From Heloderma charlesbogerti (taxonomy: Eukaryota > Chordata > Lepidosauria > Squamata > Helodermatidae): a stretch of 64,000 nucleotides of DNA. The notes below the pieces were generated by a model. It ran no database searches and was not told where the DNA came from. It saw only the letters and a list, made by a program, of their open reading frames with translations. The position numbers and the translations under genes are program-made. This document shows positions 20,649 to 31,664 of this stretch, piece by piece (positions within the stretch are counted from its first letter, which is position 1; the number at the start of each line of letters is the position of its first letter). The stretch covers positions 2,117,501 through 2,181,500 of the forward strand of contig JANEZZ010001959.1 of the NCBI GenBank assembly GCA_026122225.1, given 5' to 3'.

Positions 20649-20669
20649 TGTGTGTGTGTGTGTGTGTGT
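20649..20669. repeat. (TG)n microsatellite
   Basis: About ten TG dinucleotides follow CAGATAT and are followed by TACATGTACATCACC. It is a simple tract with no other context. Confidence 0.9.
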
Positions 20670-21539
20670 ACATGTACATCACCATGCTAATGATATCCAA
20701 ACATAAAGGTTTACAAGAATGTCACAAAGAAATCACAGCACAAATGGGTGTCTTTGGAAATTGAGGTGGTCTTTGAATAGCACATGCATGCTCTGTGTGA
20801 CAGAAATTAAAACAAATCCCTCAGTGTATCAAGAACAAAGCAGCCACTAACACAAAGTGAGATGGCTCTGTAATATTAGAGGCCTGGACAAAAACTGTGA
20901 ACACTGCCACATTGGAGACATACAGATTACTGAAGACAGTCTTGCTACCAAAACAAAGGACCACTTCTAACATAATATTCAGAATTCAACAAACCCACTC
21001 AGCAACAGGCCAGGGTTGAGGAAGCACTTAATTGTGGCAAGTAAGAATGCTCAAGGAGGGTGGTTGCATTACAGTAGCTAAATTAGGCTTCCAAAAAAAC
21101 CTGGAGTAGGTTTTTGGGAGAAAGCCTATCTTCCCTAATCCTGAATGGCACCTGCAAGGTTTTCTTCCCTTCCCAGGAATGCTGTACATCTGATTGGTGG
21201 GCTGAGAGGAGCGTGGCCGTACTATTTTCTGTTTCTCTCCAGTGCTCCTCAGTTCATTTCTCTTCCTCTTCCTCCATATATGCAAAGCTGCTTTCCCCAC
21301 ACAGTCTCTGTTGCTCCCCTCTTGCAGCACTATTCTCATCCTGGAACTCATTGCAGCGAAAAGACCTTGTATTGGATTTGGTTTCAGAAGAATGGCGAGG
21401 TATCAGGTGTGAACTTACAGAGTTATATGCAGTGTTTAGTAGCATATGCATACTTATTTGGGAGAGTTGTTCTCAATTATTACACAGCTGCATAGTGAAG
21501 GCCAGCACTTTTTGCTACTAACAAAAGCTAGATAATGCA

Positions 21540-22005
21540 CAGTAGCAGTCTTGCACAGTGAATACTTTCTTCTGATAAGGAATGTTTTTTTCTCTGCTGT
21601 GAGGAACTTTCTTTTCTGCCAAGAAACTCCCCTCCCTCCCTTCTTCTTGGTGAAGGGGGGGGGGGTGCGCGCGCATGCGCGCGCCTTCTGACAGTCTGAA
21701 ACTAGATGAGGCAAGCCCTATACAATCCTGGGCAGATTGGCTTGTTACCTGTTCTCCTCTGAGAGGGAAAAGGTGCACCACCTGCTCAGATAAACAGCCC
21801 CAGGACAATGCCTGTTACTTCAAGGGAGCCAGAGTAGGTACAGCTTTGATCTGAGGGGCGCGTGTAAGCTTTTCTTTGCTTTTATTATCTGCATCCATTT
21901 TCCATCAATAAACTGTATCATTCTTTCACACAAGTGGACTTGAGTCACATTGGTACCTTCGAATCTGGCTAGTGCGGGTCTTGAGTGGATCAGGCTCCAA
22001 GTTTA
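21540..22005 (+). mobile_element. Possible LTR-like fragment
   Basis: TTTTCCATCAATAAACTGTA at about 21898-21917 gives an AATAAA signal, followed by TCATTCTTTCACACAAGTGG and a short downstream stretch, as in the R/U5 part of a retroviral-type LTR. No paired LTR, TG/CA ends or target duplication could be set. It could equally be unrelated sequence. Confidence 0.25.
21655..21684. repeat. G11 run followed by an 18-bp alternating GC/CG palindrome
   Basis: Eleven Gs (21655-21665) and a T precede GCGCGCGCATGCGCGCGC (21667-21684), a perfect self-complementary alternating purine-pyrimidine tract. Upstream is a C/T-rich stretch (CCCCTCCCTCCCTTCTTCTT). Such sequence can form G-rich and left-handed structures. 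It is also the most CpG-dense short stretch I noticed. Confidence 0.9.
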
Positions 22006-22567
22006 AGACAGGCCTTTGCAGGCCCAGTCTCCACCCCTCACCCTTCCAGTCAACAATCTTCTGTGCCACTTTATTCCAACTGCAGGTAGATTATGGAGAA
22101 GGATGTTTTGCTTTGTAAATTGATTTAGAGGAGAAGGAATGATAGCAATTTCAAATCTCCCATTTATTTCTCTCAGTCCTTCTCCATTCTCCAGTCCTTC
22201 TTGCAACTGCCATTTCTCTCTCACTCCCCCTTTTCACACCAGAAAAAAAGACCAACTCTTTTTGTTTTGTCCTCTGAAGGTTGATTAATAAAAGAAACAA
22301 AACAACAACAAATGACTGCATTAAGAAGGGGAGCTGGTGCAGGGAAGAAAGAAAAGTCTGGAGTGAACTTCTTTGAGAGAGAGGGAAAGACTGTCAACAT
22401 GCCTTTTAAACAGTGGTTTTAAAACAGTTCATAAGAAAACAGATGCTTTCTGTGGTGGGGTTTGCTAAGGAAGAGGGGGCAATATTTAATTTTCAGAAAG
22501 AGACCTGCAGGGGACTCAGGCTTTTGGGAAATAATGGCTTCTGTGCTCTTAACTCTACTCCTTAATT

Positions 22568-22579
22568 GGGGGGGGGGGG
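22568..22579. repeat. G12 homopolymer
   Basis: Twelve consecutive Gs between TTAATT and TTGCACG. Another run of about a dozen Gs lies near 55327-55338. Confidence 0.9.
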
Positions 22580-23453
22580 TTGCACGTTGCCATGCTGGAT
22601 GGAAAGGGAAAGCCAGTCTGCATGTATTCAGAGACACTTTTACTATACTTTTGCTGGTTAGTAGGTGAATAGAACTTTTGGGGTGGGGGCTACTAAACTT
22701 GGACATAATTTGTAAACCCCTGATACTATTGTAACATGATCTTTTTTGCATACTTATTTTTACATCCACAGATTTTTCATGAATATTGACAATGCAAACA
22801 AATTTCCAGATCAAACCAGGCGCATCTTCCTTGCCTTCTTGAGATCAAGGATATTCTACATGGTCAGTGCATTGGCATGGCTCTGCATGAACAAGTTTGG
22901 ATAGGGGGAGTCTTATTTGCAGCCGCCACAACTGTGCTGCAATGATAGCACAGTTAAGAAGACAAGCGATGGGAAAAGACCCAGCATAATTTTGTGCTTC
23001 CCTTCCAGTTTCCAAGGAAATAAGCTAAAACATATAAATGTTATAATCTATTTGTGAGGTTCGGCTATAATTGTCTCCTGTAATCCAATTCTCATTCATT
23101 TTGTAAGTTTATATTTAGTCTCCCTAACTCTACAGCTAATTGAAGTTGCATTCAGTTTGTCTTGAAGCCAAGCAGTGCAGAACGAATGAAATTATTCTGT
23201 CAAATGCAAATGAACTCATAACATAAGCGCATGATATTTAATGCTAGGTTTTAAACAGTCATTTGCTTCAAGCACTGGAGGGGGCAAGATACACTACATA
23301 GTAATTGTTTTAGTCCACCAGCATACTGCTGTCAAGTTCAGGGTTTCTTTGCAAAAGTCCCTGTGATGTGCAGAGGCATCTTGTATTGTTCAGACCGAAT
23401 GGGATTCCTATCCAATCACTTCTGTAATCATATGAATGAACATAATACGCTGT

Positions 23454-23772
23454 GGGGCTATTCACACAACACACTAGCCCACACTCAGTCGTTGAGTGTG
23501 GGTTGTTCTGAACTGTGGGTTGTTTGTTGAACTGTGGGTTGACTTGTTATCCATGCAGCATGGCTTGCTAGCCACCCTGAACAACCCAACAACAAACCAC
23601 AGGTTCGTAAAGTGGCTGGTTTGAGAAAATAAGCCACACAATGCATGGTTTAAAAGGCACCCTGGCTGTGTTCAGGCAACATGATAAACCATGGTTCAGC
23701 AAACAACTCACAGCTCAAAACAACCCACGCTCAACCACTAAGTGTGGCTTAGCATGTTGTGCGAACAGCCTC
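23454..23772. mobile_element. MITE-like element with terminal inverted repeats, about 320 bp
   Basis: The left end GGGGCTATTCACACAACACA and the right end, reverse complemented GAGGCTGTTCGCACAACATG, are inverted. Pairing continues inward (CACACTCAGTCGTTGAGTGTGG on the left against CCACGCTCAACCACTAAGTGTGG on the right). Inside are repeated AACTGTGGGTTG words and AAACCATGGTTCAG. No clean target duplication is visible. Confidence 0.65.
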
Positions 23773-24539
23773 ACTGTCTTCTCTAGTTCTCATGTGTGGT
23801 CATGGCATAGATGATTTCACTATTATAGAACCCTGAAAGACCGGCCCAGCATCCTTGGGCAGCTTCTAGACCTCCAGGCACCAACCAGTGCCCACTGCTG
23901 ATGCCTTGGGCCCCTTTCTATTAATTTTTTTTCCTGGCCTGAAATGCTAAGCAGTGCTGGGGGTTTGAGTCTAATCAACATTTTAAAACTCCCACAATAT
24001 CCCCACATCACACCACGTTGCAGTATTTTGGGATACTGGAGGGGCAGCCCGCAGCCACGCTGCTCTACTGCTGTCTGTCACTGCTGCCATATAAGCCTGC
24101 CAGAGCGCACTAACTCAGGAGAGGTGCCTCAGAGAGTAATTTATCCAGCACCCCCTCAAACCTGGGGCCAGCCCTAAAAGAAAAGCAGTTGGAGCAGCAA
24201 CAGCAACATCTATGGGCCACTTCCAGGTGTCTGGGGCCCAATCCCTCCCTCCCCACTACCACCGAAATTGGTGCCGTTGCACTACTGAATGTGCTGCTGC
24301 AGGGTCATGCATCTTGTTTTAAAGGGAAATCATGGCTTCTCTGCTGAAGCAAACCCTGCAGTGTGGGTAAGGTGGTGTCCTGGTATGGGTGAATCAGACT
24401 CGGCGTTAGAGCAAATTATGGGGCAATCCAAAAGGCAAGACAACAAAGCAGGCAAATGTCATACACACATGTCAGGTAACGGAAAGGTGGGACAGATATT
24501 TGAAATCTGTCCCATCTTTCAGTCCTTTCCCCCATACCT

Positions 24540-25610
24540 CAAAATCTAGGTTGCCCTATCAGCCCACCCTCTGATCTGTTGGTGCTGCTTTTGAATGCCA
24601 GGTCAGTCCATAATAAAACAATTAGTATCCATGACTTGATTGTGAATGGTCTGACCTGGTGTGCATTACTGAGACATGGGTGGATGAGCTGGGCGGGGTG
24701 GATCTGTCTCAGCTTTGTCCACCTGGGTACTCAGTGCAGCACCAACTGAGATTGGAGGGTTGGGGTGGGGGGGGAGTTGTCATCATCCATAAGGATTCCA
24801 TCTCCCTCACAAGGAAACCCATCCATCCTAGCACCAGTTTTGAGAGTCTGTAACTTATGTTGGGCCAAAGAGACAGAACATGTATGCTGCTGGTGTATTG
24901 CCCACCCTGCTGCCCAGCAGTCTCCCTGCCTGAGAGGGTCTCAGAGGTGGTGCTGGAAAACCCTAGGACAGTGGTTCTGGGGGACTTCAACGTCCACGAC
25001 GAGGCTATATTGACAGGGCCTGCTCGCGACTTCATGCAACCATGACAACTATCGGTCTGTCTCAGTACATCACTGGCTCGACACATGTGGCAGGTCATAT
25101 CCTGGACCTGTTTTTGCTGTTGGGCAGATGAGGGATGATCTGGTTTGGGGGGCTGGGTGGGTTTCAACAACCCCATTTTCATGGTCAGATCATTTTGTTG
25201 TGAAGTTTGGTTTGACGGTAGCAGATCCTCCCTTCAGGGGTGGGGGACCAATTAAGATGGTTCTCCCCCAGAGACTTCTGGAATCCAATGGATTCCTGAA
25301 TGCTCTGGGGGATTTTCTGGCTGATAGGGCTGGCAATTCAGTCGATGCTTTGGTCTCACTATGGAATGGTGAGATGGGAAGGGCCATCGATACAATTGCT
25401 CCCAAGCTCCCACTCTAGTGCTGTGGAGCCCATAATTCACCTTGGGCTACAGAAGATCTACAGGCAATGAAACAGGCCGGATGATGGTTAGAGTGCAGGT
25501 GGCACAGGTCTTGGAGCGAGTATGATCGAAGATTAGCAAAGACTCTTTGCTGTGCCTATTATGCGGCAGTGAGGATGGTAAAAAAAATCTTATTACACAT
25601 CTATTATTTC
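24540..25610 (+). pseudogene. L2-type LINE endonuclease region, broken
   Basis: Several plus-strand frames together read an L2-like apurinic endonuclease. It starts at LLNARSV near 24588, then has VCITETWVDELGG (ETW motif, about 24656) and GGGVVIIHKDSISL, then VVLGDFNVH (about 24970) and WSDHFVVKFGLTV (SDH motif, about 25185). It ends in the linker with MGRAIDTIAPKLPL. At least three frame changes and stops (for example TGA at 25043) break it. The reverse transcriptase part is missing. Confidence 0.8.
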
Positions 25611-26265
25611 ATCCTCAGAGCCCAAGGGTCAGTAGCACAGAAGGCAATCACAAGGCAAGGTTCAGCAAGCAACACACCTAAGCTAATGAACAATGTTGTT
25701 CCAGCACTAGGCTAAAACTAAAGGCTGATATACCCAGAGATTTCTGAGCCCCACCCAGGACTCAGCTGCAGTGCATTACAGGCCCTCTGGCAAAAGTCGT
25801 ACTCAGGAGGAGGGCCTAGCTCCTGAGGAGTCCTCCTTTCTAATCAAGAACTCCTTCTCAGAGGAGCCCTACTGGTCTGCATCTTGAGGCATCGACACAC
25901 TCAGGGCTAGATGGTTGCTCACCCTCTGCCTCAGAGGTGGAACTTCCTTCCTCCTGCAGGGATGGACTAGCAGAGATCCCCTCTGAGCTCCCCCAGATCA
26001 CCTGACAAGGGTGGCTCCTTGGCATTGTCTGTCTCTGGTAACTCTAGCTCCTTCTCAGAGGAGAATTCCTCCAGCAGGGTCATGACAGGTGAGGACTGCA
26101 AAAAAAGGCCACGGGGGCGCATGTTACCGATCCCCGATCCAAGGCCTGGGGAGTGGATAGTGAACTTCATCCCTTCCACTGCTTCAGTTACTGCTGCTTC
26201 TGGGGAAAAAACAGGCGATGCAGACTATCCAGTGGTCCAACAGTGGGTGCCAACAACCCCAGAAA
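25590..26265 (-). mobile_element. Possible LTR-type remnant, antisense
   Basis: The minus strand has an acidic, serine-rich 70-codon frame (25967-26179) with LLEEFSSEKELELPETD. It recalls in style the frames inside the LTRs at 48312-49373. Beyond it the minus strand reads GTGTGTTGCTTGCTGAACCT and GCCTTCTGTGCTACTGACCC, which looks like an LTR end. Ends and target duplication were not found, so the class is uncertain. Confidence 0.3.
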
Positions 26266-26398
26266 TGAAATCCTGTGGGGTGGTCATAGTGGTATTTGTG
26301 GGGTGGTGGTAGTGGTATTATGGTCACTGTGGAACTTTCAAAGAACAGCAGTTTGAGCATAGTACCATCTCCAGTCACTACTGCCTTAATTTTTAAAA

Positions 26399-26492
26399 AA
26401 GTTAGATTTGTTGTGTGTTAATTTTATTTTATTGTAAGCCACCTTGGGGGTTTGTTGTTAGGCAGAAAATATTTTAAATAAATAAATAAGAA
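26399..26492 (+). mobile_element. LINE 3' tail (L2-type)
   Basis: TTTTATTGTAAGCCACCTTG, GGGGTTTGTTGTTAGGCAG and AAATATTTTAAATAAATAAAT resemble L2-type tails. It may be the 3' end of the element whose endonuclease lies at 24540-25610, with the middle lost or replaced. Confidence 0.5.
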
Positions 26493-26902
26493 CTGAGCTG
26501 TGGTGAGCATTTTGTGCAACCAAGCCCTTGGAAAAAATGGATTTTAATGCCACATTGGAAGGGAAAATCTCAACAGGATCAACTTGGCTACAAAGAAATT
26601 GCAGATGGAAAAGAAATAAAATAAATGCCATCAAGTGAAACTGTTATTAATTCTCTTTGAACACTGTTTTGAATAACAGTTTTAATGTTAAAAACTATGG
26701 GCATATCTCAGCCGAAGTGTGAGGATGCTCCTCCACAGCTGTCGGCTCCCACTGTGGCACTGGTTAATTTCATAGAGCAAGGACCTGACAGAAACCACCC
26801 AGGTACGGCTCAACTGGAAGAAGAGAGAGACCCAAATAAACAACACCTGGTCCACGGAGGCAGGGAGCTGGGTGCAGCAGGACTGTGTTACGCTGAGTCT
26901 AT

Positions 26903-27036
26903 TAGGATGTAATCCTATGCATGTTTAGACGGGAAAAGGTCCTACAACTCCCAGCATTCCCTAGCCAACCATGCTAGTTGGAGCATGCTGGGAGTTGTAG
27001 GCCTTTTTTCATTTAAACATGCATAGGATTGTACCT
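26903..27036. mobile_element. TA-target palindromic MITE, copy A
   Basis: The left arm GGATGTAATCCTATGCATG and the right arm CATGCATAGGATTGTACCTT are inverted. The inner arms CCTACAACTCCCAGCATTCC and GCATGCTGGGAGTTGTAGG also pair. Outer bases are TTA on each side. It belongs to the same family as 28863-28977. Confidence 0.75.
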
Positions 27037-27046
27037 TAAGAGACTT

Positions 27047-27445
27047 AGGGCTACTCCACATAGAGGCTTTTTATCCCGCAGTTTTACCTAGGCTTCTGCT
27101 TCTGGATTCTTTGCAGGATTAAGATCGGCACTTTACATGTGCCTCCCTCCCACTGCTTTTTCCCTTTATCTGTGAATTCTATATGTTTCATTATACAGCC
27201 ACTAGATGGCACTGTTGTTATAGCACCACTTCCTCTTTACATGGACAAATTCAAGCCACTTCAAGCTGCTTCTTTTTCTTAGCTCATTATTTCTGCTTCA
27301 AATTAAGCCACAGAAATGGTTGGAAAGCACGGCAGAGGTGCTGGAGGTTGACGACGTCATGTAAAGGACCCACAAACCTCCATGAGTAAGCAATCTCAAT
27401 CTCAAGATAAAAGCCCCAATTGCAGGATAAAAGCCTTTAGGAGGT
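27047..27445. mobile_element. Unclassified MITE family Z, copy 1
   Basis: The left end AGGGCTACTCCACATAGAGG, then CTTTTTATCCCGCAG, is matched in inverse near the right end (CTGCAATTGGGGCTTTTATC on the minus strand). The body shares TATATGTTTCATTATACAGC, GATGGCACTGT, CTGGAGGTTGACGA and AAAGGACCCACAAACCTCCA with 49898-50300. The two copies define a family of about 0.4 kb. Confidence 0.6.
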
Positions 27446-27774
27446 TGAGGTCAGGCAGGGCAGCAGATAGACCTTATGAGAACCCACCTGTAGGCCCAGT
27501 GGAGGCAGCAAGCCATGCTCTGCAGGCAGAAATAGACTAGGCACAGGGAGATACTACTATTAAAGAATTCTTGGACATCAAGCTTTGGTATTAGTCATGG
27601 AGGTAGGCAATAGTAGGGGTTCCAAGAGGTGCATCCACCCTTCAGCCTAGATGGAGAAGAATGCATATGTAAGCATTCCTACTGTCTATACTCCTTGTTT
27701 ATTCATGAAAATAAAGTCACAGTAAACTTTACTATGTGTGAGTGCGCATGCATGTTCATATATGTGCACCATAT

Positions 27775-27834
27775 GTGGCCCTGCCCCGGCACCACATGCG
27801 ACTCTTGGAGCCAAAAAATTGCCCACCCCTGTAG
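27775..27834 (-). mobile_element. hAT-like element, partial
   Basis: Only one end is present. The minus strand reads CAGGGGTGGGCAATTTTTTG, then GCTCCAAGAGTCGCATG, which resembles the end of the element at 33869-34215. The other end is lost. Confidence 0.5.
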
Positions 27835-28231
27835 TAAATCATTAGGTGTCTGTACCTTCTTTGAAGATGGAGAGATTGAATCCATTTGATGTGGGTCTAC
27901 CAGCCTTAGTGCCCCAATGGCACAACCTTAAGCACTTCTACACTGCAATCTTAAACACACTTACAATGGAACAAGCTCCTCAGGACACAAGTAAACATGC
28001 TCTACGTGCCTATGCCACCAAGAGGTAAGCCCCAACCTTTATCTCTAGTTTTGAGGAGGAGAAGTGGGTGGGGATCTTCCCTGAAGTTGTATGAATCCTC
28101 CAGAGCTCAAAGCAACTGCTTGTCAAGCACTTTGCAGGGCACAATATGGCATTTGTCCTGGATAGTCAAAAGATGTGCTGAGCTGTGTTACCTTTAAATC
28201 AAGATGCATAGCAGTGGCTTCAGACAACTTA

Positions 28232-28508
28232 TCATAGAATCATAGAATAGTAGGGTTGGAAAAGGCCATCGAGTCCAACCCCCTGCTCAATGCAGGAATC
28301 CAAGTCAGAGCATCCCTGACAGATGGCTGTCCAGCCTCGTCTTGAAGGCCTCCAGTGTGGGAGAGCCCACCACCTCCCCAGGTAATTGGTTCCATTGTCG
28401 TATTGCTCTTACAGTCAGAAAGTTTTTCCTGATGTTCAGCTGGAATCTGGCTTCCTGTAACTTGACCCCATTATTCCATGTCCTGCACTCTGGGATGATC
28501 AAGAAACT
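28232..28508 (-). mobile_element. CR1 LINE 3' end with ORF2 C-terminal remnant, antisense
   Basis: The plus strand starts ATCATAGAATCATAGAATAG, then GGGTTGGAAAAGGCCATCG. The minus strand reads IPECRTWNNGVKLQEARFQL and TVRAIRQWNQLPGEVVGSP, nearly the same protein as the copy at 1127-1378. It is strongly 5'-truncated but looks relatively young. Confidence 0.85.
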
Positions 28509-28710
28509 TTAGTCTATAGATTTAACACAAGGTGACACAACAGTACTAATGTTTGCGAAGTTCTTGAGATTACTGTAACATGTGCAACAGAAATATAATA
28601 TATAATGTGTTGGATTTGGAAGAGGTTCCTCTGATGGAGGAAACACCTCTGGATCCCACCTAATCCTGTGTAATATTTGTTTTCTTTGAGCTAATGCAAT
28701 TTGATCTGTA

Positions 28711-28743
28711 AGTATGTATGTATGTATGTATGTATGTATGTAT
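28711..28743. repeat. (GTAT)n microsatellite
   Basis: About eight GTAT units lie directly before TTTCATTTCTATACCACCCA, the inverted end of an L2 tail. The tract probably grew from the LINE's 3' simple repeat. Confidence 0.9.
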
Positions 28744-28800
28744 TTCATTTCTATACCACCCAATGGCCAAAACTCTCTGGGCAGTTCACAAAATATGCAG
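28744..28800 (-). mobile_element. L2 LINE 3' tail, antisense
   Basis: CATTTCTATACCACCCAATG, then AAACTCTCTGGGCAGTTCAC, is the reverse complement of the conserved L2 3' terminus (GTGAACYGCCCAGAGAG ... GGCGGTATAGAAATG). Confidence 0.75.
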
Positions 28801-28862
28801 CCCAAATTCATTTATATTGGTAGCTGGGCTTCTGTATGATGCACAGGCACTCTGTATATGTA

Positions 28863-28977
28863 AGGTGCAATCCTATGCCTGTTTAGACAGAAATAAGTCC
28901 TACAACTCCCAGCATTCCCCAGCTGGCTGGGAGTTGTAGGGCTTATTTCTGTCTAAACAGGCATAGGATTGTGCCCT
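28863..28977. mobile_element. TA-target palindromic MITE, copy B (near perfect)
   Basis: The arms AGGTGCAATCCTATGCCTGT and, inverted, AGGGCACAATCCTATGCCTG pair over about 50 bases, including TTTAGACAGAAATAAG and CCTACAACTCCCAGC, with only a few mismatches. TA flanks both ends (28861-28862 and 28978-28979), as expected for a Tc1/mariner-like target. RNA from this stretch would form a long hairpin. Confidence 0.8.
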
Positions 28978-29389
28978 TAGTTATCGCCAGTCTTCTCTGA
29001 GTCACTTCAGCACAGTTCAACATAAACAGGCATCTTTGGTAAAAGAAATGCGTGGTCTGGTCACATAAAAACCGAAGCAACTGCAACAGATAAATCATTT
29101 TTTTTAATCAAGAAATAAATATCTCTTAAGTTCTTCTAAAATGTATCTCATATTCCCTCCAAGGAGGTTCATACTCTTCTCCTCAAACTCCCTATTCTCT
29201 TTCCAACCTCCATTACACCTTGCCCTTGCCTGACATTATATTACAGAGGTTTCATATTTCATCATACATTGAGGACAGGCAAGATTCTGTTGTCTTTGAA
29301 GGATACAAGGCACTCATGTACTTGGCTGCAATGATATAAGCAGCATTTTTGCATCATATATTTTAATTTACTTAAGTCTACCTTTCATA

Positions 29390-29960
29390 ATAACTTAAGA
29401 AGAGTCCTGCTGGATCAGACCAAGGGTCCATCTAGTCCAGCATTCTGTTCACACAGTGGCCAATCAGCTGTTGACCAGGAACCCACAAGCAGGACATGCA
29501 CACAACAGCACCCTCCTGCCCATGTTCCCCAGCAACTGATGTACATTGGCTCACTGCCTCTGGTTCTGGAGGTAGTACATAGGCATCAGGACTAGTAGCC
29601 ATTGATAGCCTTTTCCTCCAGGAATTTGTCCAACCCCCTTTTAAAGCCATCCAAATTGGTGGCTATCACTACATCCTGTGATAGTGAATTCCATAGTTTG
29701 ACTACGCACTGTGTGAAGAATTACTTCCTTTTATCTGTCCAAAATCTCTCACCCATCAGCTTGACCCCAGGTTCTAGTATTATGAGAGAGGGAGAAAAAC
29801 GTCTCCCTCTCCATATTTTCCATACCATGCATAATTTTGGAGACCTCTATCATGTCTCCCCTTACCCTCTTTTTTTCCAAGCTAAACAATCCCAGCTGTT
29901 GTAACCTTCTCTCATAGGGGAGATGCTCCAGCCCCATTTTAGTTGCCCTTTTCTAGGCAA
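29390..29960 (-). mobile_element. CR1-family LINE 3' region, antisense
   Basis: AACTTAAGAAGAGTCCTGCT, GGATCAGACCAAGGGTCC, TGTTGACCAGGAACCCACAA and CATGTCTCCCCTTACCCTC follow the same order as the copies at 7236 and 38518. It reaches a little into the ORF2 C-terminal end (on the minus strand LGLFSLEKKRVRGDMIEV). Confidence 0.8.
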
Positions 29961-30721
29961 TTAAAATGATTGCTTACCATCGATCAATCAATTTACTGAT
30001 CCAGGCAACAGACCTCACAACAGACCTTGGTTACAGTTAACATCTCATTAACTTCTGACATATGGTATTTCGTTTTATGTTTTGTGGAAAAATAAAATCA
30101 AAATGCATATGCTGTCCGAGCAGAGAGGAATTATACAATATATGACTACAGAACATTAATACTTCTGCTAGGCTTTTTGTCTACTACAGACTGAACAGCA
30201 TGATTAATCTAAATTGCTGCAAGGACTGATTAGGATGTTTGTTTTATGATTTTGTGTGTGTGGTGATTTACTGATTTTATAGTCTAATCACAGTATTTTT
30301 ATAGTCTATATAGCTTCAGATTCCATGGTTACCAAAACTGCTCCAAAACTAAAAAGAACCTATAATTTTTGCAAGTTTAATTACTTGTGCCAGGGTTTTT
30401 TGTTTTTGTTTTTTTTGTTTTGGCAGAAACTAGTGGTTGACACATGGTGTTTCAATGTTTGTAACTGGCAACTGAACCTTATTAAAAGAAGGATGGGCCC
30501 CTTTGTTTGTTCTTCAGACTTTTAAAAGGGAAACATTTGTGAAATTGATGAAAAACAGAGGGAGTAAGAATACTGGCTGGAACTAGGTGAAATGCCATAA
30601 TGTGCTTCTGTAAATATGCTCAGTCTTAACGAGTGAAAACCGTAATAATTACCTAAATGTTTAAAAAGTCAGCAATAATATCAAATTGATACAAATGGTA
30701 TATTGGGGAGATATTATATAG
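29961..30721. other. Unique AT-rich intronic sequence
   Basis: No repeat recognised, apart from a T-rich GTTTTTTGTTTTTGTT stretch around 30395-30420. No coding frame with family features. Confidence 0.5.
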
Positions 30722-30734
30722 TAACATTACAACA

Positions 30735-31077
30735 AAGGGCCGCGGTGGCTTAGTGGTTAAGACGCTGAACTGCAGACTGGAAGGTCGGCAGGTCAGCAGT
30801 TCGAGACCCGAGTGCTGCGTGACGGAGTGAGCTCCCGTCTTCAGTCCCAGCTTCTGCCAACCTAGCAGTTCGAAAGCAAGAAATTGCAAGTAGATAAATA
30901 GGTACCGCCTTGGCGGGAAAGGTAACAGCATTCCGTGCACCTCGGTGTTCAGTCATGCCGGCCACATGGCCACGGAAGCGTCTTCGGACAGCGCTGGCTC
31001 TTCGGCTTAGAAACGGGGATGAGCGCCGCACCCTAGAGTCGGACACGACTGGTTGGGGACACCTTTACCTTTACCTT
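30735..31077 (+). mobile_element. Sauria-type SINE, full length, with 13-bp target duplication
   Basis: The tRNA-derived head has an A box (GTGGCTTAGTGGTTAAG near 30744) and a B box (CAGTTCGAGACCC near 30797). A family body follows (GGTACCGCCTTGGCGGGAAA, GTGTTCAGTCATGCCGGCC), then a BovB-like end (GAGTCGGACACGACTGG) and an ACCTTT tail of three units. TAACATTACAACA occurs exactly at 30722-30734 and 31078-31090, so both borders are sure. It has no protein and is presumed to be moved by BovB enzyme in trans. Confidence 0.92.
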
Positions 31078-31348
31078 TAACATTACAACATTGGACTGTA
31101 AATGGTAACTTTTAATCACTTCAGTGAGTAGAAAATCACACAAATGTCCTGTGTCACAGTTCTTTCAGATAAGACATGCTATTTTATCTCTAGTAAGAAA
31201 ATATATGATCTATAGGAGAATTGTATGTGTTTGAAAATGCTATTGATACAAAATGGCAGTATGGGATTAGTCAGAAATATTTATGAGATTCTAATCTCAT
31301 CTTCAGAAATAAAAAATATCAGCTTTTCTAAAAAGAGAGGGAGAGGGA

Positions 31349-31370
31349 GACAGACACACACACACACACA
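31349..31370. repeat. (CA)n microsatellite
   Basis: A short CA tract follows a GA-rich stretch (GAGAGGGAGAGGGAGACAG). Confidence 0.85.
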
Positions 31371-31664
31371 GAAAGCTGGACTTTCTAATTCCTTCTCATG
31401 TATGGCAATGGATCTGTGGAATACATCATACTGATTAATATTTGTCAATTTAATGGAAAAGATAACTCCATATAGGCGGATAGGCTGAAGCAGGTCTATA
31501 ATTTAGAGTAATTTAGAATAGATCATGATGATACATGCTAGACATGTGAAGATTGTCACATGGAGGTTTTGCATGTATTTTACAAGTTCGAAACAGTTAG
31601 GGCCCATCTGTTATCTGTTAAGTAGGAAAATTGGCCATCCTAGAGCCTCTGCAATGTGTCCCAC

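Noticed and set aside
21028..21521. Overlapping 107- to 135-codon frames on both strands
   Set aside because: Several frames are open at once and none has domain features. The region borders LTR-like sequence.
22419..22814. 131-codon minus-strand frame
   Set aside because: It spans a G12 run and has no recognisable motif.
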